The position numbers and the translations under genes are program-made. Below the pieces are notes generated by a model. The model did not search any database. It was not told the origin of the DNA and saw only the letters and a list, made by a program, of their open reading frames with translations. Positions 63,301 to 64,000 of a stretch of 64,000 bases of DNA are shown piece by piece (the first letter of the stretch is position 1; each line of letters opens with the position of its first letter). This DNA is from Phoenix dactylifera (Eukaryota; Streptophyta; Magnoliopsida; Arecales; Arecaceae): assembly GCF_009389715.1 (NCBI RefSeq), contig NC_052404.1:11106480-11170479 (forward strand), written 5' to 3'.

Positions 63301-64000
63301 ATGATAAAAGTATAGTGAAGACTAAGAACTGTACTTCTCCACTCATGTATCTAAAACCATATCCATGAATATAGTGAACTTTCTAGGATATCTTCTAAAT
63401 GTTTCAATTCAAGTATTCCATGGCCCCCATTTCCTCCTCCAACAACACCAAATAAGATTGAAAGCACTTACCTCTTAAAATATCACAGTTTCACAGAAAG
63501 GGAGGAAATAGAATCTTACAAGACCTATCACATGTTTCATAATCTATACCACCTTGACAAGGATTTTTGAGGTCATTATAAGCCAACCCACCAGATGTTA
63601 ACAGGCAGCACCGCTAAGCACTCAAAATAAATACCAATTGTCAAGAATGAGTGCCAACACTTGATAAGGCCCATCAACTCTCTTGCACATACTAGACCCA
63701 AATAATTTACAGAGTTAAGGGGCAGGCAGTCAATGACAAGGCAGGTAGCCAGCTTGTCCCTTCACATTCATGTGAGTTGCTCGTTAGCATCCATGTACCA
63801 AGTTGTCCCTTCACATGCATGTGAGTTGCTTGCTAGCATCCATGTACCCTTTTTGCTTCGGTCAACAGTCATAAGATATATGTCTACCACTCAAATGGAG
63901 CACTATGTGCACCACAACTACAAGTAACAGGGGATCTAACTCAGACCAACCAGAAATGTCTACATGGTCAAGACTTTTTGGCCAACTTCAGCTAAAAACA
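60301..64000 (-). CDS. RABE/Rab8-type small GTPase, exons 2-8 (first exon beyond the window)
   Basis: A Rab8-class GTPase of post-Golgi secretion. Exons in transcript order: 61557-61629, 61275-61375, 61104-61169, 60906-61003, 60652-60714, 60469-60561 and 60301-60384. All borders are GT-AG and phases are consistent. Motifs in order: [20 protein letters not shown] (second half of the P-loop), switch [31 protein letters not shown] (G3), [25 protein letters not shown] (G4, NKAD), [16 protein letters not shown] (G5) and the prenylation tail ACCGS. These are diagnostic of plant RABE1. The first exon, carrying the start and LLLIGDSG, is not found up to 64000, so intron 1 is longer than 2.3 kb and exon 1 lies outside. 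The visible exons are intact. The stated end is the window edge, not the gene's end. Confidence 0.95.
61411..61467. repeat. (ATATT)n/(AT)n microsatellite in a RABE intron
   Basis: ATATT pentamers followed by pure AT, between coding exons 2 and 3 of the RABE gene. Confidence 0.92.
61630..64000 (-). other. Intron 1 of the RABE gene (partial)
   Basis: No exon resembling the Rab N-terminus occurs in either strand here. It contains a T27-type homopolymer at about 62138-62164. The open frame at 62370-62690 shows no recognised content. Confidence 0.6.
63754..63851 (+). repeat. 49-bp tandem duplication
   Basis: Two nearly identical units, 63754-63802 and 63803-63851, each starting TTGTCCCTTCACAT and ending AGCATCCATGTACC. 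Confidence 0.9.

Noticed and set aside
1-64000. CRISPR array, prophage, bacterial operon, toxin-antitoxin system
   Set aside because: There are no regular spacers, no Shine-Dalgarno-spaced gene series and no such protein families; the whole window is plant nuclear DNA.

Overview
This is plant nuclear DNA: AT-rich, with long introns, GT/AG splice sites, TATA promoters and many retrotransposon and MITE remains. The proteins (coatomer zeta, a type I inositol polyphosphate 5-phosphatase, a Rab8/RABE GTPase and a ZAT-type zinc finger) read like those of a monocot. A palm is my best guess, from memory of protein style only; no database was searched. I see no operon, CRISPR array or phage.

Layout. 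1-5.7 kb: repeats and a 5'-truncated LINE. 5.8-13.5 kb: the first exon of a broken ALP1/HARBI1-like gene, a complete two-exon gene for a 52-residue one-helix membrane protein, a tRNA-derived SINE, and an organelle-derived patch with a plastid ycf2 piece. 14.1-25.2 kb (minus): a complete coatomer zeta gene with six coding exons. Its first coding exon holds only the ATG, and its 8.2 kb first intron carries an old LTR element with inverted terminal repeats and a TRIM. 25.2-34.6 kb: LINE 3' ends and a hAT MITE with a perfect 8-bp target duplication. 35.0-35.5 kb: an intronless two-finger C2H2 repressor gene with an EAR motif. 36.9-40.7 kb: a puzzling set of direct and inverted copies of one exon/promoter-proximal block, driven on the minus strand by a TATA promoter near 40.7 kb. 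41-48.6 kb: a second hAT MITE, a second TRIM and a Ty1/copia remnant. 51.3-56.4 kb (plus): a ten-exon inositol polyphosphate 5-phosphatase gene. 57.6-58.9 kb (minus): a 2-oxoglutarate dehydrogenase E1 pseudogene. 60.3 kb to the window end (minus): exons 2-8 of a RABE GTPase gene, whose first exon lies beyond the window.

The genes are ordinary, independently transcribed host genes. Coatomer zeta (COPI coat) and RABE (post-Golgi traffic) both serve membrane trafficking, and the 5-phosphatase acts on soluble inositol phosphates or phosphoinositides, but nothing here shows that they are linked. I found no convincing new biological system. The least explained structure is the duplicated and inverted exon block at 36.9-40.7 kb.
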